Assembly (NCBI GenBank): GCA_965602785.1
Contig: CBFDAH010000086.1
Coordinates: 1 to 11,820, forward strand
Reading direction: 5' to 3'
DNA length: 11,820 bases
Source of the DNA: JBGSLA01 sp965602785
GTDB taxonomy: Bacteria > Desulfobacterota > Desulfobaccia > Desulfobaccales > 0-14-0-80-60-11
Part shown: piece by piece, positions 6,071 through 11,820 of the stretch
Layout of the letters: the number at the start of each line of letters is the position of its first letter
How positions within the stretch are numbered: the stretch's first letter is position 1
The notes under the pieces: generated by a model
Databases searched by the model: none
What the model was told of the DNA's origin: nothing
What the model saw: only the letters and a program-made list of their open reading frames with translations
Made by a program: the position numbers and the translations under genes

Positions 6071-6136
6071 GTAGCCGCAAGCTTTAGCTTGCGAAAATAA
6101 TTAAGAAAATGAGCGCAGACTAAAGCCTGCGGCTAC
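6071..6136. repeat. Inverted pair of GTAG-headed REP sequences (second class)
   Basis: The left arm at 6071-6093 begins GTAGCCGCAAGC and the right arm 6114-6136 ends GCCTGCGGCTAC. They are inverted copies matching at 20 of 23 positions, separated by a 20-bp AT-rich loop. Each arm is itself a hairpin (GCAAGC/GCTTGC type) behind a GTAG head, the layout of a bacterial interspersed mosaic element. The sequence differs from the REPs that flank the RAYT in this window. Confidence 0.7.
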
Positions 6137-6318
6137 AAAAAAAGATAATTTTTAAAGTTATTCATGAAATATGGCACCAGGGACCCTGGCTCCTGCCCCT
6201 TCCCCAACCCCATGATGGGGATTCAGCTTCACCCAGAGGGAAAAAATGGGGCGCTTTTGCCCAAGGGTTTTCTCTCTCAAAGTTTTTGTACTAGAAGCTA
6301 GTGCAAAACCTATTTTCT

Positions 6319-6388
6319 GTCATCCTGAACGAAGTGAAGGATCTCAAGTCATTGAAATTTCGAGATTCTTCGCTTCGCTCAGAATGAC
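6319..6388. repeat. 70-bp miniature element with 27-bp terminal inverted repeats
   Basis: The left end (6319-6345, starting GTCATCCTGAACGAAG) and right end (6362-6388, ending GCTCAGAATGAC) are inverted repeats matching at 23 of 27 positions around a 16-bp spacer. This GTCAT(C/T)CTGAGCGAAG type of repeat is widely dispersed in bacterial genomes. Remains of another copy flank the element at 9394-9592. Confidence 0.75.
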
Positions 6389-6420
6389 CTTGCAGGAAAA
6401 CCGCAGTTTTGCAAGGGCTT

Positions 6421-6568
6421 CTTGGAGCAAGTCATGATTGAGTCTTGAAAGTCCCCCTCATCTAAAGGGGGATTTAGGCGGATTATCAAGGCCTTATAAA
6501 ATCCCCCCTGACCCCCCTTTAAAAAAGGGGGGAAAATCTCCGTCATTTTTCCAACATTTTGCTCCAAG
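6421..6568. repeat. 148-bp miniature element with 10-bp perfect ends
   Basis: The ends are CTTGGAGCAA (6421-6430) and TTGCTCCAAG (6559-6568), perfect inverted repeats. The interior has the C-rich palindromic core CCCCCCTTTAAAAAAGGGGGG (6512-6532). The 51-bp segment 6482-6532 matches 6808-6858 at 49 of 51 positions, although the ends of the two elements differ. No target-site duplication is obvious. Confidence 0.6.
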
Positions 6569-6649
6569 GTAAACCCATATTATTTACGGAGCGCGGCATC
6601 AGTATTTGACTACTTACATTGGCGCCAGAATATTTCCCCCTCACCCCGA

Positions 6650-6673
6650 CCCTCTCCCCCAAGGGGGAGAGGG
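6650..6673. repeat. Perfect 11-bp GC hairpin
   Basis: CCCTCTCCCCC (6650-6660) and GGGGGAGAGGG (6663-6673) are fully complementary with a 2-nt AA spacer. They are preceded by CCCCTCACCCCGA, the common CCCTCACCC-CCCTCTCCC type of dispersed palindrome. A related copy is at 9121-9148. Confidence 0.7.
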
Positions 6674-6710
6674 GGAAAAAGGGATAAAGCTAACTTGTTT
6701 AATTTATTGA

Positions 6711-6906
6711 TAGTATTTAGTTGCGTCAATGAGCGTAACTAATTGAGCGTATCCTTAAAGATCAGGAACGCAGAAAGACCCCCTTTGAAAAAGGATGATA
6801 TAGGGGTATTATCAAGGCCTTACAAAATCCCCCCTAACCCCCCTTTAAAAAAGGGGGGGATAAAAACCATTTTTAAAAATTCGCTAACTTTGGCAATTAA
6901 GTACTA
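6711..6906. repeat. About 196-bp terminal-inverted-repeat element, copy A
   Basis: It begins TAGTATTTAGTTGC and ends GCAATTAAGTACTA, ends that are inverted repeats at 12 of 14 positions. It aligns along its whole length with 9394-9592, including GATCAGGAACGCA, the C-rich core and AAAAATTCGCTAACTTT. It has no coding capacity: a non-autonomous MITE-like element. Confidence 0.7.
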
Positions 6907-6996
6907 GCCTAGTAAATTCGGGAAGGACGGCCGCAGGCTTGCGGTTGGGAAGCGCCTGGAATAGAGACGGGCGGGTTCGGGGGCCACGAGGAAAGC

Positions 6997-7194
6997 ATGG
7001 AAAAGAGCGGTATCGGACAAGTCATGGCCCTGGTGGGCCTTATCCTGTTGTTACTCTCGGGTTTGGGCCGTCAGCAAGCCCGGCGCCAGCAACAGCCGTC
7101 TTCTCCGAAACCTCAACAGTGGCAGCGCTGGGGGAACATCGCTGGGTTAGTCCTGGTTCTCGTGGGCCTGTTCCTCTGGGGTTGGGCGAAATAG
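6997..7194 (+). CDS. Small two-helix membrane protein, unknown function
   Basis: A 65-residue product that I do not assign to a family. It has two hydrophobic segments, about residues 8-23 (VMALVGLILLLLSGL) and 47-63 (NIAGLVLVLVGLFLWGW). They are joined by a Gln/Arg-rich loop (R25, R29, R30, K38, R44; GRQQARRQQQ) that by the positive-inside rule should face the cytoplasm. The two helices look like a weak internal repeat. A good ribosome-binding site GAGGAAAG (6988-6995) precedes the ATG, the main reason to accept the gene. It is alone, between the repeat belt and the M32 peptidase gene, with REP-like arms near 6929 and at 7289-7311. A chance open frame in GC-rich DNA remains possible. Confidence 0.55.
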   Translation: MEKSGIGQVMALVGLILLLLSGLGRQQARRQQQPSSPKPQQWQRWGNIAGLVLVLVGLFLWGWAK

Positions 7195-7288
7195 ACCCGG
7201 TGGCGGTGGGCCAGGGGAGGAGGGGGCCGAAGAAATTTGCTGGGCCGCGTAACCCGGAAAATTCATTGGCGTCTACCAACCCACAAAA

Positions 7289-7311
7289 CGCAGGTTAAAG
7301 CCTGCGGCTAC
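7289..7311 (-). repeat. Solitary REP sequence of the second class
   Basis: This 23-mer ends GCCTGCGGCTAC and matches the right arm at 6114-6136 at 21 of 23 positions, with the GTAG head in minus orientation. A shorter partial match to the opposite arm, GGCCGCAGGCTTGCGG, is near 6929-6945, so the pair might bracket the small membrane-protein gene. Confidence 0.65.
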
Positions 7312-7405
7312 ATTTTGCACTCGGTTTATAAAGCAATTTATAAAAAATTAAAGAAATACAAATAGTTATTCGGCATTTAAAAAAATCTGCTGAATAATGC
7401 CGCCT

Positions 7406-7447
7406 AAAAAAAAGGCCCAGGCTTCCTCAAGGAAACCCAGGCCTGGG
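7406..7447 (-). terminator. Intrinsic terminator on the minus strand with no upstream gene
   Basis: On the minus strand CCCAGGC (7447-7441), a 6-nt bulge and TTCC (7434-7431) pair with GGAA (7426-7423) and GCCTGGG (7422-7416) around a TTGA loop. CC and eight consecutive T (7413-7406) follow. This is the full layout of a Rho-independent terminator, but the nearest gene to the right is on the plus strand. Confidence 0.65.
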
Positions 7448-7568
7448 TGGAGGGGTCATGGGACTTGCTTAACTCATCGGCTTTCCCCCCGAAAAATTAA
7501 ATTTTTCTATAAAAAAAACCCCGCCCTAAAGCCCAAACCATCCTGATATTTCACATGAGGAACCGTGT

Positions 7569-9080
7569 ATGAATCCTGAACAGGCTTACCAGTGGCTGGC
7601 CACCCACAGCCGGGACAGGTCGCTGCTCCGGTCGGCGGCGCGACTTTTGGCCTGGGACCAGCGCACCTACATTCCCCCGAAGGGGCACGAGCACCGGGCC
7701 AACCAGTTGGCCCTGCTGGCCCGCCTGATCCACGAGGGGGAAACCGACCCCCGGGTGGGGGAGCACCTGGCCCGGGTGGAAGGCTCTTCCCTGGTGGATG
7801 ACCCGAAGAGCCCCGAGGCCGTCAACCTGAGGGAGTGGCGCCGCATTTATGACCGGCTCATCCGCATCCCTCCGGACCTGGCCGTGGCCCTGGCCCAGGC
7901 GGCGGCGGAGGGTCAAACCGCCTGGGAAAAGGCCCGCCCCCAGAACGATTGGCCCGGGTTCCGGCCCTTTCTGGAGCGTCTGGTAAATCTGGCCCGGGAG
8001 GAGGCCGAGGCTCTGGGGTATACTACGGAACCCTACGACGCCCTCCTGGACGGCTATGAAGTGGGGGAAACAGCCGCCGGGTTGGAGATTGTGTTCCGCA
8101 GCTTGCGGGAGAGCCTGGTCAAGCTGTTGGAGGCCATCCGGGGCAGTTCCCGGAGTCCGGAGGAGGAGGTGCTGCATCGCCATTTTCCCCAAGGTCTTCA
8201 GGAGCAATTCGCCCGGGAGGTCGCGGCCAGGATCGGCTACGATTTTGACGGCGGGCGCCTGGACCCCACGGCCCACCCCTTCAGCCTGGGGGTCGGCCCC
8301 GGAGACGCCCGCATCACCACCCGCTACGATGAAAATTTCTTCAGTATGGCGTTTTTCGGCACCCTGCACGAGGCCGGACATGCCCTTTACAATCAGGGCC
8401 TGCCGCCGGAGTACTGGGGCAGCCCCCGGGGCCAGTCCGTGTCCCTGGGCATCCACGAGTCCCAGTCCCGGATGTGGGAGAACCTGGTGGGGCGCTCCCT
8501 GGGGTTCTGGCGCACCTTTTACCCCCGGGCGCAAGAGCTTTTTCCGGATTTGGGGGAGGTGAGCCTGGAGGCCTTTCATTTCGCCATCAACCAGGTGGCG
8601 CCCAGCCTCATCCGCGTTGAAGCAGACGAGGTGACCTACAATCTGCACATCATTTTCCGCTTTGAGCTGGAGCGGGCCCTCATCCGAGGCGATCTGGAGG
8701 TTAAGGATCTCCCCGAGGCCTGGAACATGAGGGTACAAGAGTACCTGGGCCTCACTCCCCCGGATGACCGGATGGGGGTAATGCAGGACGTCCACTGGTC
8801 TTCTGGCAACTTCGGCTACTTTCCCACCTACACCCTGGGAAACCTTTACGCGGCGCAGTTTTTCGCCACCGCGACAACGGAGCTGGGGGACCTGGAGGAC
8901 ATGTTCGCCCGGGGGGACTTCGGGCCCCTGCTCGGGTGGCTTAGGGAGAAGATTCACAGCCAGGGAGGGCGTTATCGCCCCAGGGATCTGGTCCGGGTGG
9001 TGACGGGAGAGGAGTTGGACTCCCGGTTTCTGATCGAGTATCTTCAGGGGAAATTCGGGGGATTGTATGGTTTGGGGTGA
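7569..9080 (+). CDS. M32 family metallocarboxypeptidase (carboxypeptidase Taq)
   Basis: A cytoplasmic zinc-type carboxypeptidase that removes C-terminal residues one at a time from peptides; 503 residues, the normal length for family M32, with no signal peptide. All family signatures are visible: WDQRTYIP (29-36), HPF (236-238), DARITTRY (246-253), the active-site HEAGH (267-271; metal ligands H267 and H271, catalytic E268), HESQSRMWEN (296-305; third ligand E297), IRVEADEVTYNLH (348-360) and GYFPTYTLGNLYAAQ (416-430). The start is fixed by GAGGAA (7557-7562), 6 nt before the ATG, and by the typical helical N terminus. It stands alone; a GC hairpin of a dispersed type follows 40 bp after the stop. 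The natural role is probably peptide turnover; the exact specificity cannot be read here. Confidence 0.95.
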   Translation: MNPEQAYQWLATHSRDRSLLRSAARLLAWDQRTYIPPKGHEHRANQLALLARLIHEGETDPRVGEHLARVEGSSLVDDPKSPEAVNLREWRRIYDRLIRIPPDLAVALAQAAAEGQTAWEKARPQNDWPGFRPFLERLVNLAREEAEALGYTTEPYDALLDGYEVGETAAGLEIVFRSLRESLVKLLEAIRGSSRSPEEEVLHRHFPQGLQEQFAREVAARIGYDFDGGRLDPTAHPFSLGVGPGDARITTRYDENFFSMAFFGTLHEAGHALYNQGLPPEYWGSPRGQSVSLGIHESQSRMWENLVGRSLGFWRTFYPRAQELFPDLGEVSLEAFHFAINQVAPSLIRVEADEVTYNLHIIFRFELERALIRGDLEVKDLPEAWNMRVQEYLGLTPPDDRMGVMQDVHWSSGNFGYFPTYTLGNLYAAQFFATATTELGDLEDMFARGDFGPLLGWLREKIHSQGGRYRPRDLVRVVTGEELDSRFLIEYLQGKFGGLYGLG

Positions 9081-9120
9081 GGGGGCTGAAAAGACCTCTG
9101 ATATGCCCCCCTCACCCCGG

Positions 9121-9148
9121 CCCTCTCCCCCCGGTGGGGGGGATAGGG
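9121..9148 (+). repeat. GC hairpin after the peptidase gene
   Basis: CCCTCTCCCCCC (9121-9132) pairs with GGGGGGATAGGG (9137-9148) at 11 of 12 positions around a GGTG loop. It is preceded by CCCCTCACCCCGG, the same dispersed palindrome type as 6650-6673. TGTTTTATG follows, so it may also act as the terminator of the peptidase gene. Confidence 0.55.
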
Positions 9149-9185
9149 TGTTTTATGAAGTCAGGGTAGAATATAACGTTGGCCG

Positions 9186-9231
9186 CTGGCTTTAGCGTGC
9201 GCCAGCACCGGCTGGAAGCCTGTGCCACAGG
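9186..9231. repeat. Double hairpin, REP-like
   Basis: CTGGC (9186-9190) pairs with GCCAG (9201-9205), and CCTGTG-C-CACAGG (9219-9231) is a perfect palindrome. The segment resembles the GCTTTAGC-type REP arms elsewhere in the window but is too diverged to assign to that class. Confidence 0.4.
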
Positions 9232-9374
9232 CGCTTTCACTGTTTTATAAGAATATCCTTGATTACGGGGATTTCATGTGCAAAGGAGGAAGATGAGCCT
9301 GGCCCAGTTTCGGGAAACCTCAAGGGGATGGTTCTTGCCGGGCATTAGAGGCACTTTCTCAACCGGTTCTTTCT

Positions 9375-9633
9375 GTCACCCTGAGCGCCGAGCTAGTGCT
9401 TTAGTTGCATAAATCAGCGTAAGGAATTGCGAGCATCCTTGAAGATCAGGAACGCATAAAGTCCCCTTTTTGAAAAAGGGGGATTTATGAGGATTTTCAA
9501 GTTGATAGACAAATCCCCCCTAACCCCCCTTTAAAAAAGGGGGGAATAAAAACCGCTTTTAAAAATTCGCTAACTTTAGCAATTAAGTGTTAGCTGTTTG
9601 ATATAAGGAGAATCTTCCTTCGCTTAGAATGAC
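9375..9633. repeat. GTCAT-type element split by an insertion
   Basis: The left stub GTCACCCTGAGCG (9375-9387) matches 6319-6331 at 11 of 13 positions. The right arm at 9608-9633, ending TTCGCTTAGAATGAC, matches the right end of 6319-6388. The 199-bp element at 9394-9592 lies between them, so the smaller element was there first and the larger one landed in it. Confidence 0.6.
9394..9592. repeat. About 199-bp terminal-inverted-repeat element, copy B
   Basis: It begins TAGTGCTTTAGTTGC and ends GCAATTAAGTGTTA, imperfect inverted repeats. It is collinear with copy A at 6711-6906 over its full length; GATCAGGAACGCA, the 34-bp C-rich core (9511-9544) and AAAAATTCGCTAACTTT are near-identical. It is non-coding, and no clear target duplication is seen. 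Confidence 0.7.
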
Positions 9634-9691
9634 ACTTCAACATATTTTTTACTCCGGGTAAGATTTGCCGTTTTAAGAAAGGAGCGCCATC

Positions 9692-11749
9692 ATGCCCCGG
9701 GATCTACCGGTGGGAAACGGTCGTCTCCTGGTGTGCTTCGACCAGGATTACGCCATTCGGGACCTCTACTATCCTCACGTGGGGCAGGAAAATCACGTGT
9801 CCGGGAAGCATTGCCGCCTGGGCCTCTGGTCGGAGGGTCAGTTCTCCTGGGTGGGGGAGGACTGGGAGCGGGAACTGCGCTATGAACCCGACACCTTGAT
9901 CACCGACGTGATTCTGGCCCACCGCAAACTCAAGGTGCTGCTGGCCTGCCGGGACGCAGTGGATTTTCATGAAGACCTGTACCTCAAGGAAATCACCCTC
10001 AACAATCTGGCCCCCCAAACCAGGGAGTTCCGCCTCTTTTTGACCCTGGATCTGGGCATTGCCGGCAATGAGCTGGGGGACACCGCGGGGTACGACCCCA
10101 AAACCGACTCCGTGATTCACTATAAGGGCGCCAGGTATTTTCTGGCCGGCGGCCTGGACAATAAGGGGGAGGGCCTGAGCCAATTCGCCGTAGGCCAGAA
10201 AGGCACCGCGGACAAAGAGGGCACCTTCCGGGATGCAGAGGACGGGGACCTCTCGGGAAACCCCATCGCCCAGGGCTCGGTGGACTCGGTTATCGCGCTC
10301 AGCCTGTCCGTCGCTGGGAATTCCCAGGCCACCGCCTATTTCTGGATTGCCGCGGGACAGAACTACGGGGAAGTATTTCGCCTCGACGGAGTGGTGAGAA
10401 ACAAGCATCCGAAAAACCTGGTGAAGCGCACCGAAGACTATTGGCGCCTCTGGCTCCACAAAGAGTCCCCGCCCCTGGAGCTCTTGCCGGACAAGGTGGC
10501 CAAGCTTTACCGCCGCAGTCTCCTGGTTATTCGCACCCAGGTGGACTCCGGGGGAGGCATCCTGGCGGCCAACGATTCGGATGTCATTTACTTCAACCGG
10601 GACACCTATTCCTATATCTGGCCCCGGGACGGGGCGCTGGTGGCCCACGCCCTGGACCAGTCCGGGCACCCGAGTGTCTCCCGGAACTTCTTCCGCTTCA
10701 TCTCCGGCCTCCTCCAACCGGAGGGGTGCCTGCTCCACAAGTTTAATCCGGACGGCACCCTGGCCTCCTCCTGGCATCCCTGGTACCACGAGGGCCAGTC
10801 CCAGATACCCATCCAGGAAGACTCCACCGCCCTGGTGCTCTGGGCCCTGTGGCATCACTTCGTCCTGTACCGGGACCTGGACTTCATCAAACCTTTGTAC
10901 CGCCCGCTGGTGAAAAAGGCGGCGGACTTCATTTGTCAGTACCGGGACGCCGACACCGGGCTGCCCGCGCCCTGCTATGACCTATGGGAGGAGCAGCGGG
11001 GAATTTTCAGCTTTACGGTGGGCGCGGTTTTCGGGGGGCTCACAGCCGCGTCGCTGTTTACCAAGGTGTTTGGAGAAGAAGATAAGTCGGAGTATTACCA
11101 AAAGGTGGCCGCCGAAATCCGGGACGCGGCCTCCAACCACCTGTGGCGAGAGGACCTGGGGCGCTTCTGCCGCATGCTCTCCCGGGACCGGCAGGGCAAG
11201 CTGGTGGTGGATGCCACCTGCGATGCCAGTCTCTGGGGCCTTTTCGCGTTTGGGCTGTATACGGCCGACGACCCCCGCCTGGTCGCCACCATGGCCGCGT
11301 TGCGGGAAAAATTGTGGCTCAAGACGGGTATCGGCGGCATGGCTCGCTATGAGGGTGATGCCTTCCACCGGGTCAGCCAGGAGGTACCGGGCAATCCGTG
11401 GGTGATCTGCACCCTGTGGTTGGCCGACTACCTGGTGGAGAAGGCCGGCGAAGCGGATCTGGCGGAGGCCCAGGGGCTCCTCGAGTGGGTGGCGGACCAC
11501 GCCCTTATCTCCGGGGTGCTGCCCGAACAGTTCCACCCCTTCAGCGGCCAGGCCGTGTCGGTGTCGCCTTTGACCTGGAGCCACGCCACCTATGTGTCTA
11601 CGGTGCACCGGCTGCTGGGCCGGTTAGCCAAACAGCCTGGCCTCCCGGAGGCCGAGGAGGGCGTAAGTCCGTATCGGCGCTCGGAGGATTGGATCGAACG
11701 CCTCTATGCCCAGACCTGCGATTCCATTCGGGGCATCTGCAAGTTTTAG
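9692..11749 (+). CDS. Glycoside hydrolase family 15 (glucoamylase-like)
   Basis: An inverting exo-acting alpha-glucosidase that releases glucose from alpha-glucan or oligosaccharide ends; 685 residues, with no signal peptide, so it should act in the cytoplasm. Residues 1 to about 255 form the N-terminal beta-sandwich typical of prokaryotic GH15 (GNGRLLVCFD, DLYYPHVGQENH). About 270-640 form the (alpha/alpha)6 barrel. Key sites are WPRDG (310-314) in the substrate pocket, YDLWEEQRG (429-437) with predicted general acid E433, and LPEQF (610-614) with predicted base E612, followed by PLTWSHATYV (626-635). The start is supported by AAAGGAG (9678-9684), 7 nt before the ATG, and by the family-typical MPRDLPVGNG. 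Glucoamylase, glucodextranase and trehalase share this fold; glucoamylase or oligosaccharide hydrolysis of storage glucan is the best guess. It is transcribed alone, after a repeat-rich gap. Confidence 0.92.
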   Translation: MPRDLPVGNGRLLVCFDQDYAIRDLYYPHVGQENHVSGKHCRLGLWSEGQFSWVGEDWERELRYEPDTLITDVILAHRKLKVLLACRDAVDFHEDLYLKEITLNNLAPQTREFRLFLTLDLGIAGNELGDTAGYDPKTDSVIHYKGARYFLAGGLDNKGEGLSQFAVGQKGTADKEGTFRDAEDGDLSGNPIAQGSVDSVIALSLSVAGNSQATAYFWIAAGQNYGEVFRLDGVVRNKHPKNLVKRTEDYWRLWLHKESPPLELLPDKVAKLYRRSLLVIRTQVDSGGGILAANDSDVIYFNRDTYSYIWPRDGALVAHALDQSGHPSVSRNFFRFISGLLQPEGCLLHKFNPDGTLASSWHPWYHEGQSQIPIQEDSTALVLWALWHHFVLYRDLDFIKPLYRPLVKKAADFICQYRDADTGLPAPCYDLWEEQRGIFSFTVGAVFGGLTAASLFTKVFGEEDKSEYYQKVAAEIRDAASNHLWREDLGRFCRMLSRDRQGKLVVDATCDASLWGLFAFGLYTADDPRLVATMAALREKLWLKTGIGGMARYEGDAFHRVSQEVPGNPWVICTLWLADYLVEKAGEADLAEAQGLLEWVADHALISGVLPEQFHPFSGQAVSVSPLTWSHATYVSTVHRLLGRLAKQPGLPEAEEGVSPYRRSEDWIERLYAQTCDSIRGICKF

Positions 11750-11769
11750 TAGAAGGATTTATGGGGGGA

Positions 11770-11795
11770 GGGCCAGGGACCTCAGGTCCCTGCCC
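11770..11795 (+). terminator. Hairpin after the GH15 gene
   Basis: CAGGGACC (11774-11781) pairs with GGTCCCTG (11785-11792) over a TCA loop, extended by GGG/CCC with one bulged C. It starts 21 bp after the stop codon. There is no T tract, so intrinsic termination is uncertain; it belongs with similar post-gene GC palindromes in this window. Confidence 0.5.
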
Positions 11796-11820
11796 AACCC
11801 CCACACTCCCCACCCAACCC

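Larger units (their letters stand above)
5962..6996. other. Repeat belt without protein genes
   Basis: About 1 kb that is less GC-rich than the flanking coding blocks. No open frame here has protein-like composition. It consists largely of miniature repeats listed separately (6071-6136, 6319-6388, 6421-6568, 6650-6673, 6711-6906), plus small palindromes CCAGGG-A-CCCTGG (6177-6189) and CCCCAT-G-ATGGGG (6208-6220). A T-run directly follows tRNA-Ser(GCU) (ATATTTTTTC, 5961-5970) and may help end that transcript. Confidence 0.6.
7195..7568. other. Intergenic stretch before the M32 peptidase gene
   Basis: No protein gene. It contains a solitary REP arm (7289-7311), an AT-rich segment (7312-7400), a terminator-like hairpin oriented to the minus strand (7406-7447) and a 17-bp perfect palindrome GAAAAATT-A-AATTTTTC (7491-7507). 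The promoter of the peptidase gene must lie here or in the palindrome region, but no good -35/-10 pair stands out. Confidence 0.5.
9081..9691. other. Repeat-filled gap between M32 and GH15 genes
   Basis: No protein gene. From left to right it holds a GC hairpin (9121-9148), paired stems at 9186-9231, the left stub of a GTCAT-type element (9375-9387), an inserted 199-bp element (9394-9592) and the right arm of the split GTCAT-type element (9608-9633). The GH15 promoter should lie after 9633; TTCAAC (9636-9641), 17 bp, TAAGAT is the best pair there but is weak. Confidence 0.6.

Noticed and set aside
6421..6906. CRISPR array
   Set aside because: The repeats here are three dispersed copies with different ends and unequal spacing, not regularly spaced short repeats with unique spacers.
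7551..8957. 468-codon minus-strand open frame opposite the M32 gene
   Set aside because: The plus strand encodes a complete M32 peptidase with all its active-site motifs; the minus frame is a codon-bias shadow without motifs.
9081..9100. GGGGGCTGAAAAG as a possible tmRNA 5' end to pair with the fragment at 4622
   Set aside because: The conserved TTCGAC stretch that should follow is missing and the site is inside a repeat-rich gap 4.4 kb away; chance resemblance.
9704..10858. 384-codon minus-strand open frame opposite the GH15 gene
   Set aside because: It is a shadow of the GH15 coding frame; no domain signature or ribosome-binding site.

Overview
The coding blocks are GC-rich, in the style of a deltaproteobacterial (Desulfobacterota / Thermodesulfobacteriota) chromosome. 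They carry ordinary housekeeping functions: zinc uptake, serine tRNAs with encoded CCA, a metallocarboxypeptidase and a GH15 glucan hydrolase. The lineage is only an impression from protein style and intergenic repeats; nothing here fixes the taxon.

Layout. Bases 1-607 hold no convincing gene, only hairpins and a possible insertion-sequence end. From 4307 down to 608 the minus strand carries a zinc block in the order zur, znuA, znuC, znuB (gap of 36 bp, overlap of 4 bp, overlap of 11 bp), followed after 112 bp by a small SAM-dependent methyltransferase. The Fur-family regulator is presumably Zur. It would repress the cluster through a palindrome upstream of itself, and a near-identical 13-mer (12/13) lies in the zur-znuA gap.

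The divergent promoter region (4308-4450) also drives tRNA-Ser(UGA). After it, about 2.5 kb (4537-6996) is visibly less GC-rich and has no intact protein gene. It contains a fragment identical in form to the 3' end of tmRNA (a candidate old attachment site), a REP-associated tyrosine transposase (RAYT) gene broken by one in-frame TAA and flanked by perfect 34-bp inverted REP hairpins, tRNA-Ser(GCU), and a dense series of miniature repeats. A 65-residue two-helix membrane protein (6997-7194) lies at the end of this belt.

From 7569 on the plus strand is a complete M32 carboxypeptidase (Taq type). It is followed by another repeat-filled gap (9081-9691), where one miniature element has inserted into another. 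Then comes a complete GH15 glucoamylase-like enzyme without a signal peptide (9692-11749), probably acting on intracellular alpha-glucans. The two enzymes are separated by 611 bp of repeats and look like independent transcription units.

I see no convincing new multi-gene system. The most interesting material is non-coding: the repeated Zur-like operator, the tmRNA 3' fragment beside a tRNA, two classes of GTAG-headed REP elements with one broken RAYT, a pair of about 197-bp terminal-inverted-repeat elements that share a C-rich core with a third element having different ends, and a strong terminator on the minus strand with no gene upstream of it.
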